Shown: positions 7,853-15,400 of the stretch, in pieces
How the letters are laid out: the number at the start of each line of letters is the position of its first letter
How positions within the stretch are numbered: position 1 is the first letter of the stretch
NCBI RefSeq assembly: GCF_019654975.1
Contig: NZ_BPEW01000013.1
Span: 46,287-110,286, forward strand
DNA: 64,000 bases
Direction: 5' to 3'
Source: Shewanella sp. c952
GTDB taxonomy: Bacteria > Pseudomonadota > Gammaproteobacteria > Enterobacterales > Shewanellaceae
The notes under the pieces: model-generated
What the model saw: the letters and a program-made list of their open reading frames with translations, nothing else
Database searches by the model: none
Told to the model about the DNA's origin: nothing
Made by a program: the position numbers and the translations under genes

Positions 7853-9838
7853 CTAACTTTTAACTGCCCTTGGCTTCCGAGCAGGTTTCTTTGCGGTTGA
7901 TTGCCCTTTGCTCCCTTTACGTGCATAAGACTTTTTCTTAAACGGAGCAGGACTTTTCACTCCTTGCAAAGCGGTGGGTAACACGGAGCCCGCTTGGGTA
8001 ATTAGCTCATCAAGTTTGCTGATCAGTGGCTGCATAAAAGCTTGATATTGGGTTTCTTTTCGGCTCATCGAGTCCAAATTATTTTCCCAAAGCGCTGTCA
8101 TATCGGGAGTTGTGGCGCTATGGGGTAAACTGTTAATCAGTCCTTTACCCACGTCGGTGGCTACAATTGTTTTACCCTGCCTGATAAGAAAACTGCGTTT
8201 AAACAATAATTCAATAATCCCTGCACGAGTCGCTTCAGTGCCGAGTCCATCGGTATCTTTAAGGATTTTGCGGATCTCTGGGTCGGTAACAAAGCGGCTA
8301 ATGCCTGTCATCGCGCTTAAAAGCGTCGCATCAGTAAAATGCTTAGGCGGCTGAGTCTGTTTCTCTAATAACTCGCCTCGGTCACAAGAAAGGATTTGGC
8401 CTTTTGTTAATGGTGGAATGGTTGCTAACTCTTCCTCATCTTGCCCATTAGCCTCCACATTGCTGTTAGCTTTACTCTGCTTTAGCAGTTGCTTCCAACC
8501 TTTAGCGGTCTCCTGCTTGGCCTTAGTCTTAAATAATCCACCAGCAATAATGATTTCCACCACCGTTTCTTTGTACTGGTAAGCATCATAGAACTGCATC
8601 AAGTATTGACGGGCGACCTGCAGGTATATTTGCTTCTCTGCGGGGCTTAGGCTGCTTAAGTTCGCCACTTTTTCAGTGGGAATAATCGCATGGTGAGCAT
8701 CGACTTTTTTGTCATTCCAAGCTTTTGACTTAAGTTTGGCATTAGGCGCATCAATGCCTTGTGTCAGTTCCGGGGCGCCCTTGTTAACTGTGCTGATGAC
8801 ACTTGGCGCCATAGCATGCTGCTCTTGTGGCAAATATCGGCTATCAGAACGCGGGTAAGTGATAAGCTTGTGCCGTTCATATAGTGACTGACAGGTATCT
8901 AACACTGTTTTTGCACTCATGCCGAAGCGTTTGGCGGCATCAATTTGCAAATTTGATAAGTTGTAGGGCAATGGAGCATTCTGTTTCTTGTCTTGCGCGG
9001 CAATTTTTTCAACTGTCGCTTGCTGGCCACTAATACGCCCCACTACGTTCTGTGCCAGCCCTTTCGACAATACCCGCCCATCTTCGTCCATATAGGGCTG
9101 ACAGGCTTCACTAGGCTGCCATTTGGCGGTGAATGTTTGCTGTGGCTCCGCAGTTAAATGCGCCAATACCTCGAAAAAAGGCTTAGAGACAAAATTAGCG
9201 ATCTCTTCATCTCTGCGCACCACTAATCCGAGTATAGGGGTTTGCACTCGGCCTACTGACAGCACCCCTTGATAACCGACTTTTCGGCCTTGTATGGTAT
9301 AAGCACGAGTCATGTTCATGCCATAAAGCCAGTCAGCGCGTGAGCGTGCTAATGCGGAAGTTGATAGTGGAATAAATTCTCGGTTAAGTCGCAATTGTCC
9401 CAAAGCGCGCTTTACCGCTTGAGGATTTAAATCACTTATTAGCAATCTTTTAGCCTGTGCTAACTTGGCGCCTTTAACGCCTAAGTGAGCAATAATCTCA
9501 TCAACTAACAACTGCCCTTCTCTATCGGGATCGCCCGCGTTGACCAGTTGTGTCGCTTCTTTAACTAAGCCTCTAAGCACAGAGATCTGCCCTCGCATCT
9601 TATACTTGGGTTTCATCTTCCACACATCAGGCACGATTGGCAGGTGCTCAAACTTCCATGATTTATATTCTGGCGCGTATGCATCGGGCTCAGCTTGCTC
9701 TAATAGGTGCCCCACACACCAAGAAACACAATCGCCATTAGCTGCACGTATAAAACCTTCACCCTTTTTGAGTGGTTTGGGCAATACGTCGGCAATGGCT
9801 CTACCTAAACTGGGTTTCTCGGCAATATATAAGATCAT
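7853..9838 (-). CDS. topB: DNA topoisomerase III
   Basis: A 661-residue type IA topoisomerase that passes single strands to decatenate replicating DNA. It begins MILYIAEKPSLGRAIADVLP, the Toprim glutamate motif. The acidic Toprim motif NAGDPDREGQLLVDE is at about 103-117, and the catalytic tyrosine is in ITYPRSDSRYLP at about 330. The tail is basic, ending KKPARKPRAVKS, and probably contacts DNA; E. coli TopB has a similar basic extension. The frame extends 22 codons further upstream, but homologues start at MILYIAEKPS, so I use ATG 9838. It is transcribed alone, divergent from the small membrane-protein gene at 10020. Confidence 0.93.
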   Translation of the reverse strand: MILYIAEKPSLGRAIADVLPKPLKKGEGFIRAANGDCVSWCVGHLLEQAEPDAYAPEYKSWKFEHLPIVPDVWKMKPKYKMRGQISVLRGLVKEATQLVNAGDPDREGQLLVDEIIAHLGVKGAKLAQAKRLLISDLNPQAVKRALGQLRLNREFIPLSTSALARSRADWLYGMNMTRAYTIQGRKVGYQGVLSVGRVQTPILGLVVRRDEEIANFVSKPFFEVLAHLTAEPQQTFTAKWQPSEACQPYMDEDGRVLSKGLAQNVVGRISGQQATVEKIAAQDKKQNAPLPYNLSNLQIDAAKRFGMSAKTVLDTCQSLYERHKLITYPRSDSRYLPQEQHAMAPSVISTVNKGAPELTQGIDAPNAKLKSKAWNDKKVDAHHAIIPTEKVANLSSLSPAEKQIYLQVARQYLMQFYDAYQYKETVVEIIIAGGLFKTKAKQETAKGWKQLLKQSKANSNVEANGQDEEELATIPPLTKGQILSCDRGELLEKQTQPPKHFTDATLLSAMTGISRFVTDPEIRKILKDTDGLGTEATRAGIIELLFKRSFLIRQGKTIVATDVGKGLINSLPHSATTPDMTALWENNLDSMSRKETQYQAFMQPLISKLDELITQAGSVLPTALQGVKSPAPFKKKSYARKGSKGQSTAKKPARKPRAVKS

Positions 9839-9943
9839 CGATGCAGATTCTTTATTACTGTATAAATTAACAGTAACTGTAACCTGAGGTGACATACAGC
9901 GCAATCAAAAGGCGTTTAACTGCTCAAAGATTGTAAATTTTGT

Positions 9944-9958
9944 TGAGAACAATTCTCA
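9944..9958 (+). promoter_or_regulatory. candidate Fur box
   Basis: TGAGAACAATTCTCA matches the 7-1-7 Fur consensus TGATAATnATTATCA at 12 of 14 defined positions and is itself a 6-bp inverted repeat with a 3-base spacer. It lies in the divergent region between topB and the membrane-protein gene at 10020, 62-76 bases upstream of the latter's start. Confidence 0.5.
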
Positions 9959-10019
9959 TTTAATGGTTAAGTTAGCCATCGTTAAAGGAGGACTTTAGTA
10001 CCGTTAAAGGAGAACCACT

Positions 10020-10292
10020 ATGCTAACCACAATGACAAACCCTGGCGTCAGGCTCGATAGGTTATTACTGTTCCACTTCTTACTTATCACGGCATGGGTC
10101 ATTCTAGCCTCGCCGTTGTTGTCACAGAGCCGTACAATAGAACCGTTGATCCTTGCCAGTCTTACTATTACCCTCAGTTGCGTTAGCACCTTAATAGGTT
10201 TGAAGTTAGGACATGGTTTTACGCGAGTGGCCTATACACTGTTGTTCGCCAGTTGGATGGCTGTATGGGCACAACAGCTATTTAGTCTTTAG
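10020..10292 (+). CDS. small inner-membrane protein, possibly iron-regulated
   Basis: A 90-residue hydrophobic protein with three likely membrane helices: about 17-34 (LLLFHFLLITAWVILASPLL), 42-62 (LILASLTITLSCVSTLIGLKL) and 70-88 (AYTLLFASWMAVWAQQLF). The ATG has a good AAAGGAG site at 10006-10012. The same CGTTAAAGGAG motif occurs about 23 bases earlier, as a small duplication. I do not recognise the family with certainty. The Fur-like palindrome upstream suggests a role connected with iron limitation. Confidence 0.6.
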   Translation: MLTTMTNPGVRLDRLLLFHFLLITAWVILASPLLSQSRTIEPLILASLTITLSCVSTLIGLKLGHGFTRVAYTLLFASWMAVWAQQLFSL

Positions 10293-10305
10293 ACTTTATA
10301 GCCAC

Positions 10306-10335
10306 AAAAAAGCCGAGTATTCACTCGGCTTTTTT
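10306..10335. terminator. bidirectional terminator
   Basis: Stem AAAAAAGCCGAGT/ACTCGGCTTTTTT with a 4-base ATTC loop between two convergent genes. The A-run and T-run allow termination in both directions: the membrane-protein gene on plus, purF on minus. Confidence 0.9.
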
Positions 10336-10351
10336 GCACTTTATACTAAAT

Positions 10352-11866
10352 CTACGGATGACAAACGTTATGCATCTCTAGATTAGTACCAATATCTTTG
10401 CTGCGATTAGCTTTAGCATCATCATTACGCAGTTGGGTAATGTGGTCTAAATACGCTTGATCAACATCATTAGTCACGTACTTGCCGTCAAATACTGATG
10501 TTTCAAAACGCTTAATCGATGGATTTTCTTTACGTACGGCTTCAATAAGATCTGGCAGTGATTGGAAAATCATCCCATCGGCACCAATAAGCTTAGTGAT
10601 CTCTTCAACGTCACGACCATGAGCAATAAGCTCGTTTGTCGTCGGCATATCGATACCGTAAACATTCGGGAAACGAATTTCCGGAGCCGCTGAAGCAAAG
10701 TACACTTTCTTAGCGCCAGCATCACGTGCCATTTCGATGATCTGTTCTGAAGTTGTACCACGAACAATCGAGTCATCAACCAACAAGACATTCTTACCTT
10801 TAAACTCAGCACCAATCGCATTGAGCTTACGACGTACTGATTTCTTACGCTCTTGTTGACCAGGCATAATAAAGGTACGACCAATATAACGGTTTTTCAC
10901 GAAACCTTGACGGTATGGCAAGTCCATATGACGAGCAATTTCAAGGGCGATATCACACGAAGTTTCAGGAATAGGAATAACCACATCGATATCGTGATCT
11001 TCCCATTCTTTCTTAATCTTCTCACCTAACATCGTCCCCATGTTTACGCGGCTGCTATAAACAGAGACATTGTCGATAGTCGAGTCTGGGCGAGCAAAAT
11101 AAACGAATTCGAAGATACATGGCGCGTAGCTTGGAGTATGAGCACATTGGCGAGTGAATAGCTCACCTTCTAAGGTGATATAAACGGCTTCACCCGGCGC
11201 GACATCGCGCATAAACTCAAAACCAACAGCATCAAGTGCAACACTTTCTGAGGCTACCATGTACTCTGTACCGGTTTCAGTTTCGTGCTTACCGATAACT
11301 AACGGACGAATACCAAATGGATCTCTAAATGCCATTAAGCCATGGCCGATGACCATCGCCGCAACCGCATAAGCACCGCGAGCGATCTCATGTACTTTGC
11401 TGATAGCTTTGAACACATCATCAGAAGATAGGTGTTGAGTGGTAGTATGTTGCAGCTCATCAGCCAGTAAGTTTAACAATACTTCAGAGTCAGAGGTCGT
11501 GCTAACGTGACGACGCTGCTTGTGCAAGCGCTCATGCAAATCAACCGTGTTGGTTAGGTTGCCGTTATGCGCTAATGAGATCCCAAAAGGTGAGTTAACA
11601 TAAAACGGCTGAGCTTCAGAAGCACTTGAACTTCCGGCCGTTGGGTAACGCACGTGACCAATACCTGAATTACCTTGCAGGCGTTGCATATGCTTTGGTT
11701 CAAAAACGTCTTTTACTAAGCCATTGGCTTTACGTAATCTAAACGCATATCCGTCTACGGTCACAATGCCAGCAGCATCCTGTCCACGATGCTGAAGCAC
11801 AGTCAATGCATCATAAATGGTTTGATTAACCGATGACTGACCAACTATTCCGACAATACCACACAT
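10352..11866 (-). CDS. purF: amidophosphoribosyltransferase
   Basis: A 504-residue cytoplasmic enzyme that commits PRPP to purine synthesis by converting PRPP and glutamine to phosphoribosylamine. It starts MCGIVGIVG; the Cys after the initiator Met is the glutaminase nucleophile. [10 protein letters not shown] and GHVRYPTAG follow in the glutaminase domain. The PRPP-binding loop [17 protein letters not shown] is at about 365-381. Length equals that of E. coli PurF. It follows cvpA on the same strand by about 98 bases, as in E. coli. Confidence 0.97.
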   Translation of the reverse strand: MCGIVGIVGQSSVNQTIYDALTVLQHRGQDAAGIVTVDGYAFRLRKANGLVKDVFEPKHMQRLQGNSGIGHVRYPTAGSSSASEAQPFYVNSPFGISLAHNGNLTNTVDLHERLHKQRRHVSTTSDSEVLLNLLADELQHTTTQHLSSDDVFKAISKVHEIARGAYAVAAMVIGHGLMAFRDPFGIRPLVIGKHETETGTEYMVASESVALDAVGFEFMRDVAPGEAVYITLEGELFTRQCAHTPSYAPCIFEFVYFARPDSTIDNVSVYSSRVNMGTMLGEKIKKEWEDHDIDVVIPIPETSCDIALEIARHMDLPYRQGFVKNRYIGRTFIMPGQQERKKSVRRKLNAIGAEFKGKNVLLVDDSIVRGTTSEQIIEMARDAGAKKVYFASAAPEIRFPNVYGIDMPTTNELIAHGRDVEEITKLIGADGMIFQSLPDLIEAVRKENPSIKRFETSVFDGKYVTNDVDQAYLDHITQLRNDDAKANRSKDIGTNLEMHNVCHP

Positions 11867-11964
11867 GGGTAAGCTTCCTCATTGTAAGATGTTCTATTGT
11901 TTAAATATTTTTGCTTCAGCCAAGTTAATTCTTGGCCGAAGTCCAAATAATGCTTTAGTGCATT

Positions 11965-12453
11965 TTATATTTTGGGTACAAAGCTTGAGGTGTTTTCCAA
12001 GTAGTCAAAGAACCACTGAATAACAACTCCAAATTCGGGCACGAGTGTTGAACTCTGCCACCAATCTGTATTGGGCGCTCCAGTAAAAGCGTCCAAGAAA
12101 AATAGTATTGCGCTTACGATTAGTGCGCCTCTTAGCGCACCGAAACATAAGCCGAGCACTCTGTCGGTGCCAGACAATCCGGTTTTAGAAACCAGTTGGC
12201 CAATTATATAGTTAACCAACGCGCCTAAAATAAGCGTAGAGATAAAGAGAATAGCGACGGCTACGCCGTTACGAACCATTTCATCTTGCATCTGGGTAAG
12301 ATGAGTGGCGAGTTTGAGGTAAAACTGACTGGCGATGAAAAATGCGGCGAACCACACGACAAGTGACATCGCTTCTTTAACAAAGCCTCGTACCAAACTT
12401 ATCAGTGTCGATAGTCCAATAACGATGATGATGGCGTAATCAATCCAAACCAT
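11965..12453 (-). CDS. cvpA: CvpA family inner-membrane protein
   Basis: A 162-residue protein with four predicted membrane helices (about 5-20, 27-45, 63-85, 100-123). It begins MVWIDYAIIIVIGLSTLISLVRGFVKEAMSL, which is characteristic of CvpA. The family is needed for colicin V production and envelope homeostasis in E. coli; the molecular function is unresolved. It sits just upstream of purF in the conserved dedD-cvpA-purF order. Confidence 0.93.
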   Translation of the reverse strand: MVWIDYAIIIVIGLSTLISLVRGFVKEAMSLVVWFAAFFIASQFYLKLATHLTQMQDEMVRNGVAVAILFISTLILGALVNYIIGQLVSKTGLSGTDRVLGLCFGALRGALIVSAILFFLDAFTGAPNTDWWQSSTLVPEFGVVIQWFFDYLENTSSFVPKI

Positions 12454-12568
12454 TGAAGAGTATATCCGGCATAGGGTTTAAGACGGCGCGATTCTATCAG
12501 AGACAGGGTTATTTCACACGCTTTGTAGACGAAATAACGATTTCTCAGAATAGGACAATCACACCTTG

Positions 12569-13174
12569 TTATTTTTCGACGGGGTTGTATGCCACAATGC
12601 GGCCTTTCAACTTCTCCAACTTTTCAATATCTGACTGCATAGCGGTCAATTTATCTTTGGAGATGTTTGGCCCGACAAACACTTTCGTCAGCTGACCATC
12701 AACAGGCCGTGTTGGTAACGTGTAAGCGCTAAAGCCTTTAGCTCTTAACCGTTTCACTAACGCTTGTACATTTGCAGCATTTTTAAAGCTACCAAGCTGA
12801 ATAGTCCATGCTTTTGAGTTGGCTACGGCCGGCTTTTTGTTAGCGGCAACCACGCTACTTTGCGTTTTTACGGCAACATCTTTCACCTTAGGCTCAGTGT
12901 TAACCACTGCTGCGGTTTTGCCTTGTTCGCTGGCAGGCTCTATTTCCCAGCTATCATCACCGACAGTGGTGGTTGACGCTTCAGTGTCTAGCTCTAGCGT
13001 TTCAATCGCTTGCTGCGGTAATTGTGCTTGCTCTACTTCCGGTCTCAGCGGGATCTCGGCAAACTGCTCCTCTTGACGCTGCTTTTTACCATCAAGAATA
13101 TCGGGCAAAAAAATCACTCCTAGTGCGACAATAACAATCACACCGACTAGACGATTTTGAAAATGACTAGACAA
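12569..13174 (-). CDS. dedD: SPOR-domain cell-division protein DedD
   Basis: About 201 residues: a short cytoplasmic tail, one membrane helix (VGVIVIVALGVIFLPDIL), a low-complexity acidic periplasmic linker, and a C-terminal SPOR domain (from WTIQLGSFKNAANVQALVKRL onward) that binds denuded septal peptidoglycan. I place the start at TTG 13174 because AAGGGAG lies 6 bases before it and homologues begin SSHFQNRLVG; the longer ATG form at 13228 lies wholly inside folC. With this start the gene overlaps the folC end by 8 bases, which suggests coupling. Confidence 0.88.
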   Translation of the reverse strand: MSSHFQNRLVGVIVIVALGVIFLPDILDGKKQRQEEQFAEIPLRPEVEQAQLPQQAIETLELDTEASTTTVGDDSWEIEPASEQGKTAAVVNTEPKVKDVAVKTQSSVVAANKKPAVANSKAWTIQLGSFKNAANVQALVKRLRAKGFSAYTLPTRPVDGQLTKVFVGPNISKDKLTAMQSDIEKLEKLKGRIVAYNPVEK

Positions 13175-14444
13175 AACTTTCTCCCTTAAGCAACGCTTTA
13201 AATCCTGCGACGGTATAAAATGAGCCAAAAACGATGATCACATCGTCGGCATTTGCTTGCTGTTGTACAGCGTTCCAAGCAGATCCAATGTTGTCGAAAC
13301 AACTCGCAATGCTCTGTGACGGCAATAACGCCTTTAACGAGGCCGCACTCGCTCCCCTTGGTACATCTAAATCAGTAAGATACCAATGTGTTACGTCGAT
13401 TGACAGCTCTGCTAGCACTGCAGCAGCATCTTTATCTTTTAACATGCCACAAATCGCAAATAGGCGTGCTTTGTTAAGCTTACTTAAGCGAGATTTAAAA
13501 TAACGAGCAGCGTGAGGATTGTGAGCAACATCGACCATGACACAAGGTTCAGCTGCCAATTGTTCTAAACGCCCTGCAAGTTGGGTTTCACCGACTACAT
13601 TAATAAACAAACTCTTATCGATGTCGGGACATAAGTGCTCTAATACCGCGATAGCCGTTGCTGCGTTGGGCTGGGGTAATTTAGGTAGAGGCAATGCGTC
13701 TAAATCAAAATATTGCCCGCTATAATTCCAGCTTGTATCGCCGCAGGTATAGTTAAACTCTTGCCCTACTCGATATAAGTTGGCGCCAATACTGTGCGCG
13801 TAATCAATAAGTGGTTGTGGGCAGTCAGGTTCGCCAACAATCGCTGGGCGTCCCGCTCTGAAAATGCCCGCTTTTTCAGCTGCCACTAACTCGCGGGTAT
13901 CACCTAAATACTCTTGATGATCCAGATCGATTGAGGTGACAACACTGATATCGGCGTCAATAATATTGGTAGCATCAAGACGACCACCGAGACCCACTTC
14001 GAGTAAGATAACATCGAGTTGCTCACGCTTAAATAGCACTAAGCCTGCCAATGTCGCATACTCAAAAAAACTTAACGATATCTCTGCTCTAGCAGCTTCT
14101 ATGGTTTCAAATGCGCTAACTAACGCTACATCAGTAGCATCAACACCGTTAATCCGTACCCGTTCATTATAGTTAAGCAGATGAGGAGAACTATAAACGC
14201 CAACCGATTTACCTGTAAGTTTGAGCGCTGCTTCTATCATGGCGCAGGTGGTCCCTTTGCCATTAGTGCCAGCAACAGTAACCACTTTGGTCTCGCCCAG
14301 TGCGGTTAGCGATAAGCGTTTGGCGACCTCAGAGACTCGCGTTAGCCCCATATCGATTTCTGTTGGGTGAATAGCCAACAAATAGTCGAGCCAAATGCTC
14401 AAAGGAGAGTTCGTTGCAGGCGCAATATGCTTCATCGATTCCAT
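13167..14444 (-). CDS. folC: bifunctional folylpolyglutamate/dihydrofolate synthase
   Basis: About 425 residues. It adds glutamate to dihydropteroate and tetrahydrofolates in an ATP-dependent reaction. The P-loop VAGTNGKGTTCAMIEAAL is at about 58-75, SPHLLNYNERVRING follows, and GLGGRLDATNIID carries the Mur-ligase-type signature. The tail is VIIVFGSFYTVAGFKALL. The start is either GTG 14447 or ATG 14444, directly after the truA stop. In E. coli accD lies between folC and truA; here the genes are only a few bases apart and accD is absent from this position. Confidence 0.94.
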   Translation of the reverse strand: MESMKHIAPATNSPLSIWLDYLLAIHPTEIDMGLTRVSEVAKRLSLTALGETKVVTVAGTNGKGTTCAMIEAALKLTGKSVGVYSSPHLLNYNERVRINGVDATDVALVSAFETIEAARAEISLSFFEYATLAGLVLFKREQLDVILLEVGLGGRLDATNIIDADISVVTSIDLDHQEYLGDTRELVAAEKAGIFRAGRPAIVGEPDCPQPLIDYAHSIGANLYRVGQEFNYTCGDTSWNYSGQYFDLDALPLPKLPQPNAATAIAVLEHLCPDIDKSLFINVVGETQLAGRLEQLAAEPCVMVDVAHNPHAARYFKSRLSKLNKARLFAICGMLKDKDAAAVLAELSIDVTHWYLTDLDVPRGASAASLKALLPSQSIASCFDNIGSAWNAVQQQANADDVIIVFGSFYTVAGFKALLKGESFV

Positions 14445-14451
14445 CACTGGA

Positions 14452-15237
14452 TTAATCCAACATAAACAGTGGGCCTAAAGCGAGCTTAGGCAACTGAAAA
14501 TGCTCAGGGTAAGTAACATCAACCAAGTACAAACCATTTGGCTGTGCCGTAGCGGCTGCTTTTGATCTGTCTTTAAGCGCTAATAATGTATTAACCCATT
14601 CCTTTGGCTGATTGCCCTTGCCGATTTCAAGTAAGGTACCAACGATGTTGCGCACCATATGATGTAGAAAAGCATTGGCTTTTATATCAACGCAGATATA
14701 CATACCCTGGCGCGTGACATTGACTTCATGTATTTCACGAAAAGGGGTTTTAGACTGGCATTGCAATGCTCTGAAGCTGGTAAAGTCGTGCTCTCCGACA
14801 AATAGTTGTGCAGCTTGGTGCATTTTATTTTCATCAATATCACCGCGATAATGGCTCACACCACTGCGCAAAATACCCGGGCGTAATTGATGGTTATAGA
14901 TCATATAGCGGTAACGTCTCGCGGTCGCTGAAAAACGAGCATGAAACTCATCATCGACCACTTTCACCCAACGTACGGCAATATCATCGGGCAAATTGAC
15001 ATTGACGCCAAGTGTCCAAGCGGTGTCCTTACGAATCGCATTCGTATCGAAGTGAACCACCTGTCCAGTGCCATGCACTCCAGTATCGGTTCTGCCAGCA
15101 CATTGCACAGTGATCGGCTCATTAGCAACTTTAGAGAGGGCTTTTTCTAACTGCCCTTGCACAGAGTCGACATCGAGCTGGCGCTGCCAACCATAATAGC
15201 GACTTCCATCGTACTCTATACCTAACGCAACCCGCAT
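14452..15237 (-). CDS. truA: tRNA pseudouridine(38-40) synthase
   Basis: A 261-residue enzyme that isomerises uridines 38-40 in the anticodon stem-loop of tRNAs. It begins [20 protein letters not shown]. The catalytic aspartate is in [18 protein letters not shown] at about 55, and [19 protein letters not shown] is the C-terminal signature. The ATG at 15237 has AAGAGG at a good distance; an upstream in-frame start at 15261 has none. It probably forms a transcription unit with folC and dedD downstream. Confidence 0.96.
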   Translation of the reverse strand: MRVALGIEYDGSRYYGWQRQLDVDSVQGQLEKALSKVANEPITVQCAGRTDTGVHGTGQVVHFDTNAIRKDTAWTLGVNVNLPDDIAVRWVKVVDDEFHARFSATARRYRYMIYNHQLRPGILRSGVSHYRGDIDENKMHQAAQLFVGEHDFTSFRALQCQSKTPFREIHEVNVTRQGMYICVDIKANAFLHHMVRNIVGTLLEIGKGNQPKEWVNTLLALKDRSKAAATAQPNGLYLVDVTYPEHFQLPKLALGPLFMLD

Positions 15238-15362
15238 CACACACCTCTTAACTCTGTACAAACATGTTTGTCACCGCGGCGTATGGTTAAAACGCCGCTA
15301 TCGACAATCAATAATATTTAATAGCCGGCGATTCTAGCATATTCATACCGAACGATACGCAT

Positions 15363-15389
15363 AAAAAAGGCGCCTTGGGCGCCGTTTTT
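15363..15389 (-). terminator. terminator after fimV
   Basis: A GGCGCC/GGCGCC stem with a TTG loop is flanked by A-rich and T-rich arms. Read on the minus strand it follows the fimV stop by about 12 bases and ends in a U-run. Confidence 0.75.
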
Positions 15390-15400
15390 AACTGAATATT

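Noticed and set aside
10004..10189. Minus-strand 61-residue frame
   Set aside because: Antisense to the small membrane-protein gene, which has a strong ribosome site and membrane helices.
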